The notes beneath the pieces are model-generated. The model made no database searches, was not told the DNA's origin, and worked only from the letters and a program-made list of their open reading frames with translations. Made by a program: the position numbers and the translations under genes. From the NCBI GenBank assembly GCA_019685555.1, contig JABFQN010000011.1, positions 1-46,984 on the forward strand: a DNA stretch of 46,984 nt, written 5' to 3'. Shown one piece after another: positions 26,811-35,689 of the stretch. Every line of letters begins with the position of its first letter. Position 1 is the stretch's first letter. Source of the DNA: Candidatus Bathyarchaeota archaeon A05DMB-3 (GTDB lineage Archaea > Thermoproteota > Bathyarchaeia > Bathyarchaeales > Bathycorpusculaceae).

Positions 26811-26822
26811 TTATTAAATATT
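26811..26822 (-). promoter_or_regulatory. Probable promoter of the pilus operon
   Basis: Read on the minus strand, an AT-rich TATTTAATAA box lies about 50 bases before the ATPase ATG. That would give a leader of about 24 bases containing the AGGAGA site. A second AT stretch (GATATATAAC, 26790-26799) is closer and would exclude the ribosome site. It is assigned from spacing only. Confidence 0.4.
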
Positions 26823-26862
26823 ACGTCTTACGAAACGCCACTCACTGCTGCCACTACCACCA

Positions 26863-29514
26863 CTACTCTTCCTCTTCACTTGTTGAAATGGAAATGACAC
26901 CCATCTTAATCAAGACCGCAACCACAACTACAAGCACCACTGGAATCAGTATCAGCAGAATTGTTGTTATGGGTATTCCTCCAGCTGCCTCCGGAACAAC
27001 TGTCAAATAAACATATTCCGTTGAGCTTGCGTATCCATACTTTGCAGCGTTCACACTGACGGTTATAGACGTGGCTTCCGCAGTTTTGGGCGTCAAAAAT
27101 GAAAATTCACTGTAGCCGCTTGAATTTGTTAGGGTTGATGTCGCAGTAAATGTTCCCACATTGGCGTCAACCGTAACATTTGCATTCTCTACTGGTCTGC
27201 CACCGCATTTCACATAAACTGCTATGCCCACTGTTTTCTCCGGACCAACCGTATAAGCGCTTGGAATAACAGTGATTGTTAGGTTTCCGGGTTTAGCTGT
27301 CAATGTTATTGAGCTGCTGTTGCTGGCGTAGCCTGTTTTTGAGGCTGTTGCTGTGATGGTGATGTTTGTTTCCTGTGGGACGGGGGGTGTTCTGAAGGTG
27401 ATGGTGGCGTTTCCAAGGATGTTAGTGTGTGCCGTTGTGGGAGACCATTCTCCGGCTTCGGCTGAAATTGTTACATTCGCGTCTTGAATCGGGGTGCCTT
27501 CGTATTCCACGTGGACTGTTACGTTCACAGCTTCCTCTGAAATTGTTGTGCTACGTTGAGCTGAAACCCTTATGGACAAAACCTTCGGCATTACAGCCAC
27601 AACCACTTGTCCTTCACCGTCGCCGTATCCTGGTTTCGCCGCCTGTGCCACAATTGCCGTGTTTATCTCGCTTATTGTTGGCGGAGCTTTGAAAATGAAT
27701 ACAGCTTCACCGTTTAAGTCTGTTAATTTTTCAGTTTCGCTGAAGTTTCCACCATTGCTGGATGATAAGCTAACAAGGGCTTCGGAAACCGGAGCGCCGT
27801 TCCAAGATACATGCACCGTTATTGTGGAAAGCTCTTCTGACAAGACCGTTGAAGGGTCAGCGACAACATCAACCGTTAACGGCGGAAGAACCTCCAAATA
27901 CTTGTAGCTGGAGCCGTCTGCGAAGCCTTCTATGGAAGCCCTTGCAATAACTCGTATATTGGTTATCTCCGTAACATCGGGCGCCCTAAAGGTTGCTGTT
28001 AAATAGCCGGAAGAGTTAGTCAAGTCCGATGTTGGCGAAAAGCTTCCGTCTTTAACTGAGAAAAGTGTCACGTTTGCATTTTCAACGGGATTGCCGCCTT
28101 GAGAAACATGAACTGTGACTGTTACTTTTTCGTTACGGTGGACTGTGGAGCTGCTGAGGGTTAGTTCCACGTTTAAGGGTGGAAGGTTTACTACGCGTAT
28201 AAGCGTGGAGGCTGCGCTGCTTATGCTGCCAAAGTCGTCCATAACCCTTAGGCTTGCAGTATAGTTTCCAGTTTCAGCGTAAGTATGGAAGAAAAGCGAA
28301 AGGGTTGTCCAATCAGTGCTATTTCCATCTCCGAAATCGAAGAGGTATTGGTCAACGCGTCCATCATCATGGGAATAGGAACCAACAAAAGTTACCTCTT
28401 GACCTGGCGCAACTAGGGTTTTATCCGTCCATAAAACAGCGTTTGGCGGAGCATTAGCATAGTCAATTCGGGCTGTTAGGAAGAATATGAAGTCTATGTT
28501 TGAACCGTTGCCGCCTACAGGGTTTCCCTTGCCCCTTGGGTTCAGAGACTCATGATACGGTCCGCTTCTGTCTCCCCAATAGTTCTGTTCGGCGTCAACA
28601 AAAGCTTCTGAAGAGGCGTCCATGCCTAAAGTGTTGCTGTAAATGTCGTTGAAGCTGGCTATGTGTTCTGTCCCTTGGCTGTAGAAGGCGCCTACATTAT
28701 TGTTTAGAACATAATTATGCGTTATAAACGTGCTTGCATCGGTTGAAATGTAGAAGCCGTAAAAGTTCGAAGCCACCACATTGTGGGTTATGGAAACGCT
28801 GCCAGAAACATCCATTTCCAGAAACACTCCGCTTTTCTTGTTGTATTCCAAGCGGTTCTGCACTATTGTTATGGTGGATGCCGACAAGTCTCCAGTTAGA
28901 GTTACACCATCCCCATTTAACACGATAAGATTGTCTTGTACAAGGGCGTTTCCTCCAGAGATGTTGACGCCGCCCTCATTGTTGCTTTGCAACGTATTTT
29001 GTTCAATAGTGATAGAGCCGCCTAGCAGCGCGATTCCGTTTTTAGAGTTAAACTGTATAATGCTTTTTTGAATGGTCAAAGTGCCTCCTTTGACAGTTAC
29101 GCCGTTTGTTCCATACTCGATTAAGCAGTTTTCCAGAACTGAGGGCTGTTGACCAACTCCGTTGAAGAGAATTGAATCCCAGTCTCCCGCTTCGGGGTTT
29201 TCCTTGTTGGATGTAAACCTTATCGGTTTCTCTTCCATCCCCCTAGAAAAAAGTGTGCCGTTGACAACAAGCGAGAACAAACCTCCAAATTTCACTTCAA
29301 CTCCAGGCTCTATGGTTAACGTGGCGCCCGCAAGGACGGTAATGTTTCCAGAAAGGATGAAAGGGCTGTCTACAAGGCTCCACACAGTATCTATTCCAAT
29401 TATTCCTTCCACGTAGGTTGCTTTTGCAGCTGGGACAAATTTTTCAAGTGGAAGGTTGAGGAGGCTGAAAGCTAAAGCAAGCGTGATAACGAAAAGTTTC
29501 ATTTTCTTCTTCAT
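26863..29514 (-). CDS. Surface adhesin: parallel beta-helix, PKD domain, four Ig-like repeats, C-terminal anchor
   Basis: 883 residues. A signal peptide (about 1-32) is followed by a NosD-like right-handed beta-helix (about 45-340) with repeating ITIxxNxLxxN-type turns. A PKD domain (about 355-440, FDFGDGNSTDW) comes next. Four tandem Ig-like repeats of about 95 residues each (about 445-830) share the pattern TVHVxxxGxPVxxANVTL...NSSGxxxxxF. A membrane helix (about 838-862) and an acidic tail end the protein. Such repeats extend adhesins from the cell surface, and the beta-helix could bind polysaccharide. It lies 95 bases upstream of the pilus ATPase on the same strand, so it may be co-expressed. 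It is probably heavily N-glycosylated. Confidence 0.85.
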   Translation of the reverse strand: MKKKMKLFVITLALAFSLLNLPLEKFVPAAKATYVEGIIGIDTVWSLVDSPFILSGNITVLAGATLTIEPGVEVKFGGLFSLVVNGTLFSRGMEEKPIRFTSNKENPEAGDWDSILFNGVGQQPSVLENCLIEYGTNGVTVKGGTLTIQKSIIQFNSKNGIALLGGSITIEQNTLQSNNEGGVNISGGNALVQDNLIVLNGDGVTLTGDLSASTITIVQNRLEYNKKSGVFLEMDVSGSVSITHNVVASNFYGFYISTDASTFITHNYVLNNNVGAFYSQGTEHIASFNDIYSNTLGMDASSEAFVDAEQNYWGDRSGPYHESLNPRGKGNPVGGNGSNIDFIFFLTARIDYANAPPNAVLWTDKTLVAPGQEVTFVGSYSHDDGRVDQYLFDFGDGNSTDWTTLSLFFHTYAETGNYTASLRVMDDFGSISSAASTLIRVVNLPPLNVELTLSSSTVHRNEKVTVTVHVSQGGNPVENANVTLFSVKDGSFSPTSDLTNSSGYLTATFRAPDVTEITNIRVIARASIEGFADGSSYKYLEVLPPLTVDVVADPSTVLSEELSTITVHVSWNGAPVSEALVSLSSSNGGNFSETEKLTDLNGEAVFIFKAPPTISEINTAIVAQAAKPGYGDGEGQVVVAVMPKVLSIRVSAQRSTTISEEAVNVTVHVEYEGTPIQDANVTISAEAGEWSPTTAHTNILGNATITFRTPPVPQETNITITATASKTGYASNSSSITLTAKPGNLTITVIPSAYTVGPEKTVGIAVYVKCGGRPVENANVTVDANVGTFTATSTLTNSSGYSEFSFLTPKTAEATSITVSVNAAKYGYASSTEYVYLTVVPEAAGGIPITTILLILIPVVLVVVVAVLIKMGVISISTSEEEE

Positions 29515-29701
29515 ATGGATGCATCCACTATCATTGCAGTTAAAGTATCCTTTCCGCCGCTGTTTGTTTAAACATTATGAATTTGAAATAAAACTTGAAA
29601 ATACGACTTCAAATTCTCTAAAGGTGGCGAAGCGAAAGCAACAGTTTTAACTTTAAAAGCCTTATGAATGCATCTACTGAAAAGCAGGGTGTGAGTAACC
29701 T

Positions 29702-30475
29702 TTGAAAAGCTTCACTGCGGTGGCTCTTGAAAAGTTTCCGTTAATAAAGCCTGGAGACAACCTAGCCAAAATAATTGTTGAAACTGCAGAGAAGAACTGT
29801 TTAAAAATTGAAGATGGCGACGTAATAGCCGTGGCTCAGAAAATTTTTTCAAAGGCTGAAGGGCGTGTTGTAAGGCTTAAAGATGTTGCCCCTTCAGAAA
29901 AGGCTAGAGAAATCGCAAAGAAAACTGGAAAAAGCTCAAAGTTTGTAGAACTGGTTTTGAGGGAGACGAAAAACATTTTGAAAGCTTCCCGGGAAGTGTT
30001 GCTTGTAGAAGACGTTCGCGGCTTGGTTTGTATTAATGCTGGAATAGACAAGTCGAACATAGAAGGCGCAGATACCTTTGCTTTTCTCCCGGAAAACCCT
30101 GACGTGTCGGCGGAAGAGTGTCGCAAGGAAATAAGGAGGCTAACTGGGAAACATGTTGCAGTGGTTGTCTGTGACACTTACAGTCGCCCTTTTAGACGGG
30201 GGCAAGTGAACTTTGCGATAGGTGTTTCTGGAATTAAATCGCTAAAGGATTATAGAGGGAAAAGAGACCTTTTCGGATATGTTTTAAAGGTTAAAAATGT
30301 GGCTGTTGCCGACGAGATTGCCGCTGCAGCCGAGCTTCTTATGGGTCAAGCTACAGAAGCCACGCCGGTGGTGATTTTTAAGGGTTTGAAGGACATTGTT
30401 GAATTCTGTGAAAAGGCGAGTGTAAGGGAGCTGGAGATTTCAAGGGAAGAAGACCTTTTCAAAGACGCTTTATAA
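29702..30475 (+). CDS. cofE: Coenzyme F420-0:L-glutamate ligase (second copy)
   Basis: 257 residues collinear with the first CofE: IKPGDNLAKI, INAGIDKSNI, FLPENPDVSAEECR, CDTYSRPFRRGQVNFAIG, KRDLFGYVLKV and VADEIAAAAELLMGQA. The residues around the metal and GTP sites are retained, so it is probably active. It differs in the SDTHGRP loop (CDTYSRP here), which might change acceptor preference. The start is TTG at 29702; a stop codon lies two codons upstream, and AGGGTGTGAG precedes it, so no ATG alternative exists near the N-terminus. It stands alone, divergent from the adhesin, with its tail overlapping the convergent hydrolase gene by 6 bases. Confidence 0.9.
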   Translation: MKSFTAVALEKFPLIKPGDNLAKIIVETAEKNCLKIEDGDVIAVAQKIFSKAEGRVVRLKDVAPSEKAREIAKKTGKSSKFVELVLRETKNILKASREVLLVEDVRGLVCINAGIDKSNIEGADTFAFLPENPDVSAEECRKEIRRLTGKHVAVVVCDTYSRPFRRGQVNFAIGVSGIKSLKDYRGKRDLFGYVLKVKNVAVADEIAAAAELLMGQATEATPVVIFKGLKDIVEFCEKASVRELEISREEDLFKDAL

Positions 30476-31117
30476 CCGCTGCCAAGCTCGTTGTAGAAAC
30501 GGATTGCCTTCTTTTTCCGCTTTAATTGTTGTTGGGGGTCCGTGGCCTGGATAAACAATAAAATGTTGTGGGAGATTTGCTAGTTTTTCCAGCGATTTTC
30601 GCATTTCTTTTTCTGAACTTTGTGGGAGGTCTGTTCTCCCTATAGAACCTGCAAAGAGGGTGTCTCCTGTGAAGACTTCTTTTTCGCCTATTAGTGATAT
30701 GCTTCCTGGACTGTGTCCTGGGGTGTGCATAACTTTTAGGGTTATTTTTCCAAATTTTATTTGGTCTCTGTCTTTGAGGAGGGTGTCTGCTTGGGGCGAG
30801 GAACTGTTGAAGCCGAAAAATTTTGCGATTACTTTGCCTAGTTTTCCAAGCATGAAGGCGTCTTTCTCATGAATCAGTATGGGTGTTTGCAGTTTTTCTT
30901 TAACTATGCCGTTTCCGCATATGTGGTCTGGATGTCCATGAGTATTCACGACGTATTTCAGCTTTAACAGTTTTTCTTCAAGAAACCTGAATATTTTTTC
31001 TGCTTCCGAGGTGCTGTCGAAGCCTGGGTCGATGATTATGGCTTCTTTTGTTTCTGGACATGCTACGATGTAGCAGTTTGTGAAGAGTTTTCCTACAGTG
31101 AACATTTGGGTTATCAT
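30470..31117 (-). CDS. Metallo-beta-lactamase fold hydrolase (glyoxalase II-like)
   Basis: 215 residues with THGHPDH (H60, H62, D64, H65), MHTPGHSPGS, FTGDTLF and YPGHGP, the complete binuclear metal set of hydroxyacylglutathione hydrolase-type enzymes. Archaeal members act on unknown thioesters or persulfides, as most archaea lack glutathione. It is convergent with the second cofE and divergent from a zinc-ribbon gene. The substrate cannot be assigned. Confidence 0.85.
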   Translation of the reverse strand: MITQMFTVGKLFTNCYIVACPETKEAIIIDPGFDSTSEAEKIFRFLEEKLLKLKYVVNTHGHPDHICGNGIVKEKLQTPILIHEKDAFMLGKLGKVIAKFFGFNSSSPQADTLLKDRDQIKFGKITLKVMHTPGHSPGSISLIGEKEVFTGDTLFAGSIGRTDLPQSSEKEMRKSLEKLANLPQHFIVYPGHGPPTTIKAEKEGNPFLQRAWQRL

Positions 31118-31218
31118 GTTTCGCTAGCCTTTGGAACAGTTCATGTCTTAATAAACTTTGTTTGAGTTTCAGTGTAAAAGAATATTGTGGTTTAAGCAGT
31201 AACTCATAAATTGTTAAA

Positions 31219-31455
31219 ATGTGTTTTTATTTTGAAGATGGGAGAGGCTTGAGGTTAGAGGAGATAATAGCTGCTGCAGGCAGATTAAACCTTTGTCCAA
31301 AATGCGGTTCTAAAGAGGGGTTTTGGCTAGGGGTGAAGCGCAACCACGCCTATGTCCAGTGTAAAGGCTGTGGGGCAAGCTTTGAACTTTTTGAAGTGTT
31401 CGCTTTAAGCGAGAAAAGCGGGGCTTCCCAGCGGCTGAAGCTTTTTAGAAAATGA
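31219..31455 (+). CDS. Small zinc-ribbon protein
   Basis: 78 residues with two zinc knuckles, CPKCG and CKGCG, about 25 residues apart around an aromatic beta-hairpin (FWLGV...YVQC). This is the classical rubredoxin-like zinc ribbon. The ends are helical and charged. The ATG follows an AT-rich stretch without a Shine-Dalgarno, so the message may be leaderless or short. Nucleic-acid or protein binding is possible; no specific function is visible. Confidence 0.7.
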   Translation: MCFYFEDGRGLRLEEIIAAAGRLNLCPKCGSKEGFWLGVKRNHAYVQCKGCGASFELFEVFALSEKSGASQRLKLFRK

Positions 31456-31487
31456 AATTTTAAATTTTAGAAAAAGAAGGGGTAGCG

Positions 31488-33185
31488 TTATGGGCGGGTC
31501 TTGTTCTTTCCTTTTGCCGCTATTGCAACTGTAAATGCAAGCAATGCCACTGTAATGGTTAACATTGTAAACTCGGGTATTATATGCGTTTCGAAGTAGA
31601 CTCCTGCCACTGGGGTTTGCGCAGTGTTCCCTGCCTTATCAACTGCCATTATGTAATAGTAGATTGTTGTGCATGGTTCCAAACTGCCTGAAGGAATTGT
31701 AGCTGTGTATTGGTTGCCTGTTGTTGGGTTCATTTGAATTTCCCTCCATTCTGTGGCTGAAATGTTGTAGTACAGCGAGACTTTTTCAGGGTTTAGCTCT
31801 GTTACGTTAACCTTCACCGTTATGTTGTAGCCAACTTCCACCTCCACAGTTTCACCTGGCTGAACCACTTGTCCCGGCGGGTCTTGATACGGATTGGATA
31901 TTGAAGGCGCCGTATTATCCAAAGTAAAGGTTACAGTGTCTGAAGCTGTGTTCTGGGCTAAGTCTGTGAAGTGCACAGTCACTGTTATTTGGCTGTCAGG
32001 TAGGGCTGTGTTGTTTAGGAAGGCAAACTTTCCAGTAGCGGTTTCCCACACTTGAAGGGTAAATCTTGCATCGTTTATTGTTGGGGTTTGAGCTCCCACA
32101 TTGGTTTCCGTTATTGTTCCATTTATCCACACCTTGCCAGTGGACAGATAGGCGCCGTCTATTGGGTAAGTTATTGTCACCGTCGGGTTAGTGTTGTCAA
32201 CTATTACGGCGTTCGTCTGGGTTGCTGTAGCGCTTAAATCGTAGATATTGAAGATTGTCACGTTTAGATTGTAAGAGCCTTCTGCTGTTCCAGCGGGTAT
32301 TGGCAAGATTTCTGTTCTTTGAATGTTTGTTCCACCAACCAAATCCGTTATTGTCCTGGTGACTACAGTGTGGGTTGAGTTATAAACTTTGATCGTCGCG
32401 TTTTTAGGGTTTATCTCTGTGTATTGGTATGTAACTTGAACTGTTTGGTCGGACTGAGTATACGTCGGACTTGTCGTTGTTGGACTGATTATTGTCACCG
32501 TAGGTGGTTCCGGTGGAACCTCTTCAGTTACTGTGAAATTCCATGTTTCTGTTGCAAGATTTCCAGCCAAATCTTCAACCGACAAACCTATACTGTAGTG
32601 TCCCGAGGTTAATGGATTTGTTTGACAGTAAAGCAGCCCTGTTTCCGAGTCGTAGGTCGGCGTGAGTTCAGTTGCGTTCAGTGTCAGTGTTATTGTTGCG
32701 GCATCCAACGCGAAGTTGTCGGTTATTGTTGCGTTAATCCATGTGGGTTGGTTTGGCGGCAGTGTTTCGTTGGGTGTTGGGGAGATTATTTCGATTGTTG
32801 GCGGGGTTGTGTCGATGACGGTGAGGTTTAATGTGAGAAAGGTTCCCTGGTGGAAGACTATACGCGTGACATTAATGTTTTTAACCCAAAGATCTATTGG
32901 CATATTGTCTTGAGAGGCGCTTGCGCCAAGCATGTAATATCCGTTTGAATCTGTTATCCATTTTCTATTAGGATCCTCCACATTGATTATTGTTGTGCCT
33001 TCTTTGGCGTAAACGGCGAATCCCGCTGGCACTGTCTTGTTTGTTTCGTCTATTCTGCGGATTAGCACATAGCCATCTATGGTCATGGGTATTAGCGGCA
33101 CTTGGAGTTTGGCTAGTGGGATTAAAAATGCCGCAGCTAATAGTGCGATTAAGATTATTGTAGCAAGTTTTTGAGGTTTCTCCAT
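31488..33185 (-). CDS. Secreted Ig-like repeat surface protein with PEF-CTERM-like tail
   Basis: 565 residues: signal segment KLATIILIALLAAAFLIPLA, a carboxypeptidase-regulatory-like domain (about 40-120), then three or more Ig-like/cadherin-like repeats with TPPTIEIISPTPNE-type starts. The end is IIPEFTMLTITVALLAF plus a basic tail (KGKNKTRP). Pro-Glu-Phe before a membrane helix and basic residues resembles the PEF-CTERM sorting signal used by archaeosortases. The start at ATG 33185 is chosen because GGAGG lies about 9 bases upstream; a longer frame to 33281 would run into the previous gene. It is probably the second gene of a two-gene operon with the 766-residue protein. Confidence 0.8.
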   Translation of the reverse strand: MEKPQKLATIILIALLAAAFLIPLAKLQVPLIPMTIDGYVLIRRIDETNKTVPAGFAVYAKEGTTIINVEDPNRKWITDSNGYYMLGASASQDNMPIDLWVKNINVTRIVFHQGTFLTLNLTVIDTTPPTIEIISPTPNETLPPNQPTWINATITDNFALDAATITLTLNATELTPTYDSETGLLYCQTNPLTSGHYSIGLSVEDLAGNLATETWNFTVTEEVPPEPPTVTIISPTTTSPTYTQSDQTVQVTYQYTEINPKNATIKVYNSTHTVVTRTITDLVGGTNIQRTEILPIPAGTAEGSYNLNVTIFNIYDLSATATQTNAVIVDNTNPTVTITYPIDGAYLSTGKVWINGTITETNVGAQTPTINDARFTLQVWETATGKFAFLNNTALPDSQITVTVHFTDLAQNTASDTVTFTLDNTAPSISNPYQDPPGQVVQPGETVEVEVGYNITVKVNVTELNPEKVSLYYNISATEWREIQMNPTTGNQYTATIPSGSLEPCTTIYYYIMAVDKAGNTAQTPVAGVYFETHIIPEFTMLTITVALLAFTVAIAAKGKNKTRP

Positions 33186-33232
33186 CCATTTTCGCCTCCA
33201 TTTAAAGGGGGGATAAAGAAAAGGGTAGGGAG

Positions 33233-35533
33233 CTATGGAATTGGTGGAATCAAATCTTGATCGGTGTAGAGGTATATCCAAAAGGCTTGCCCCGGATACA
33301 ACATGTCACTTGAGTCTTCTTTTGTGTCAACCATGATCCAGCTTTGTGTTGCCGCATCCCATACATAGAGCCATCGGAAGTAGCTTCCCGGCTCAAGGCT
33401 TTCAACATAGTCGTGGGCACACATATTCACAGTTTCTGTGAAGCCTACCAGACACCATCCTGCCGGCAGGTGGTATGTAGTTGGCAGGGCTGGAGGTTCT
33501 GGTGTTGGAAGCCCTTGCACTATTAGGACGTCGTAGGCTTTCATGTAGATCCAGTAGCCCTTCCCATCCGTCATAGTGGTTGGGTTCATGACCCATGATT
33601 TCGCCGTGTTGTCAAAGCCATAGGTTACCGTTACACCAGCGGCGTCTTGCTTCAGTATTAGCGAGTAAATGTTGGATGTTGCCGTGTTGTTGGGTATTAA
33701 GGGCAGCGATACCAAATTCCATTTTTGATGGAGCACTATTGGATACCAGGTGCCTTTGGGAACTGAGATTAGGGTGGAGACCCCTGTGCCTTCATTAGCG
33801 CCGTAGTCTACTGCTGCAATGGTTATGTTTGCAGTTTCACCAGCGTAGCTTGTAAGGTTGAGAACCAGTATTCCAGAGAATGTTCTATGTGAACCTACAC
33901 TGGTTAGCGTTTGAGCTTGAAGACTTGTAAGGGGCACAGTTACTGGTGTTCCATTAATGTAAACTTTGAAGCTTAAAACTCCAACATTGTCTGTTGCTGT
34001 TAAACCCCTTATTATTGCTCCGCCGCAGATAGGCTGAACAGTAAACGTTGGAGCAGAGGGTTTAACTCTGTCTCTCTTAATTTCCCATGTTCCGGTGAAG
34101 TTGTTTTGGGTGGGTGTGGCGCTGTCAACCAGAGTTATCTTGAGAACAACATAGTTGGAACCAGTCACATTAAAACCAGATGTTGCAGTTTCATTAGTAA
34201 ACACTTCGTATGTTGAGTTAAGATAGATCCTGCCAGTTATGGGCGCGGCTGGGTTGTAGAATGCGGCTTTAACCTTTATCTCTGTTGTGTCTGCTCCCAT
34301 CCAGTATACGTCGGAAACGTATGGCAGTTCGACATTACCTTGGTCTAGAGCTTTGACATAAACCATTTGAGGTGCAGAGTTGTCGATTGTTGTCGACCTT
34401 TCCGCTGAGCCTACACGCCCAGAAGCATCCATGGCTGTAACCTTAACAGTGAGCTTGCCGTCCTGGATTGCTGTTTTGTTGGCGAAAGCGAAGTTATAGG
34501 TTAAGTGGTTTGCTCCCTTTGCGTAGACTAGACGCTCAAACCTTGTGTCGTTGATTGTTAAGGTTACTCCATACTTTGTTATGTTTAAATCGTCGCTTAC
34601 AGTTCCGTTTATCCATATCCGTTTCCCAGAACCAACACTGTAATAATTAACGTCTGACCCGGGCTGGTTTATGGTAACTGTCGGATTTTGCCCGTCAACA
34701 GTTACTGAAAGACTGCGGTTTCCGAGAAATGTTCCGCTTATGTCCCAAGCCAAGGCGTCCCAATTAACTGGGTCGACACCAGAGGATTGTGTGGTCATGT
34801 TGACTTGTATCCAGAAATATTCATTCGCCAGAAGGTTTGGACCTGAAAGCTTGAAGGTTCTCGCAGAGGCGTCATGGACTATTGACCAAGACCTGCTGCC
34901 GCCGTAGTTCACTATGGCGTTAAAAGTCCATCCGGCTGGATAAGTCACGTTTACCGTTCCAAGTCCGGCGCTTGAGGCTAAGTTTACTACTGTAACGTTG
35001 AAGTTGTAGCTTGTGTTGCTCTTAACAAGTGATGGCGTTATAGTAGCGCTTAATTGAGGGTTGAATGTTACTGTAAGCCAAAATGTATTGTTACTTGCAG
35101 TATCCTGGGAAAAGGCGTCTACACCAAACCTGGCGGTTGTCGGAGGAACAGCAGGCCACTGTACAGTGACTCTGAATCCGGTCCAATGATTAGCTTCGAG
35201 GTTAGGGGTGGGACTTCCAGCTGCTATGGAGAAGTTGTAAGAGTTTGTTCCACTTACCCATGAGAATTCCCAATTGCCTGTGTCGTTTAAAGCTTGTGCG
35301 CTTATCTTTGTAAAGCCTGATGGCAGAATTATGTTTGTCTTGTTTACGCTTCCAGAGTTGCATGTTACGTTGAAAGTGTATGTGACTTCCGGAACGGGGG
35401 TTATTGATGGTGACAGGGTTGCTGTGTGTTGTAGAGAGTTACCGCTTACAATCGGTTTATACGCGACTACTAGCAGTGTTGATATTAGTAGTAGGGTGGT
35501 GATAACTAACGGTGTTATTTTTTCCTTATTCAT
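33233..35533 (-). CDS. S-layer-like secreted protein
   Basis: 766 residues. A signal peptide (about 1-30) is followed by beta-sandwich domains with dozens of N-x-S/T sequons. Two related C-terminal modules start with WNLVSLPLIPNN and GWCLVGFTE and carry repeated GYWIYM / AFWIYLY motifs, a pattern common in archaeal surface-layer-like proteins. There is no C-terminal membrane helix, so it may be held by protein contacts. It lies 47 bases upstream of the PEF-CTERM-like protein on the same strand and is divergent from a site-2 protease. Confidence 0.78.
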   Translation of the reverse strand: MNKEKITPLVITTLLLISTLLVVAYKPIVSGNSLQHTATLSPSITPVPEVTYTFNVTCNSGSVNKTNIILPSGFTKISAQALNDTGNWEFSWVSGTNSYNFSIAAGSPTPNLEANHWTGFRVTVQWPAVPPTTARFGVDAFSQDTASNNTFWLTVTFNPQLSATITPSLVKSNTSYNFNVTVVNLASSAGLGTVNVTYPAGWTFNAIVNYGGSRSWSIVHDASARTFKLSGPNLLANEYFWIQVNMTTQSSGVDPVNWDALAWDISGTFLGNRSLSVTVDGQNPTVTINQPGSDVNYYSVGSGKRIWINGTVSDDLNITKYGVTLTINDTRFERLVYAKGANHLTYNFAFANKTAIQDGKLTVKVTAMDASGRVGSAERSTTIDNSAPQMVYVKALDQGNVELPYVSDVYWMGADTTEIKVKAAFYNPAAPITGRIYLNSTYEVFTNETATSGFNVTGSNYVVLKITLVDSATPTQNNFTGTWEIKRDRVKPSAPTFTVQPICGGAIIRGLTATDNVGVLSFKVYINGTPVTVPLTSLQAQTLTSVGSHRTFSGILVLNLTSYAGETANITIAAVDYGANEGTGVSTLISVPKGTWYPIVLHQKWNLVSLPLIPNNTATSNIYSLILKQDAAGVTVTYGFDNTAKSWVMNPTTMTDGKGYWIYMKAYDVLIVQGLPTPEPPALPTTYHLPAGWCLVGFTETVNMCAHDYVESLEPGSYFRWLYVWDAATQSWIMVDTKEDSSDMLYPGQAFWIYLYTDQDLIPPIP

Positions 35534-35689
35534 TTTGTTTCACGCTCAGACGGATTGTGCGAGGAGCCGTTATTAAAAAGTTTTTAGGGGTTCAGAATCC
35601 GAACTTGAAGCCGACGAACATCCAATAAACTTTTCTACCACAACCCACACTTTCATAAGCAACCAATAACCAGAAAAGGAAAAGCAGTT

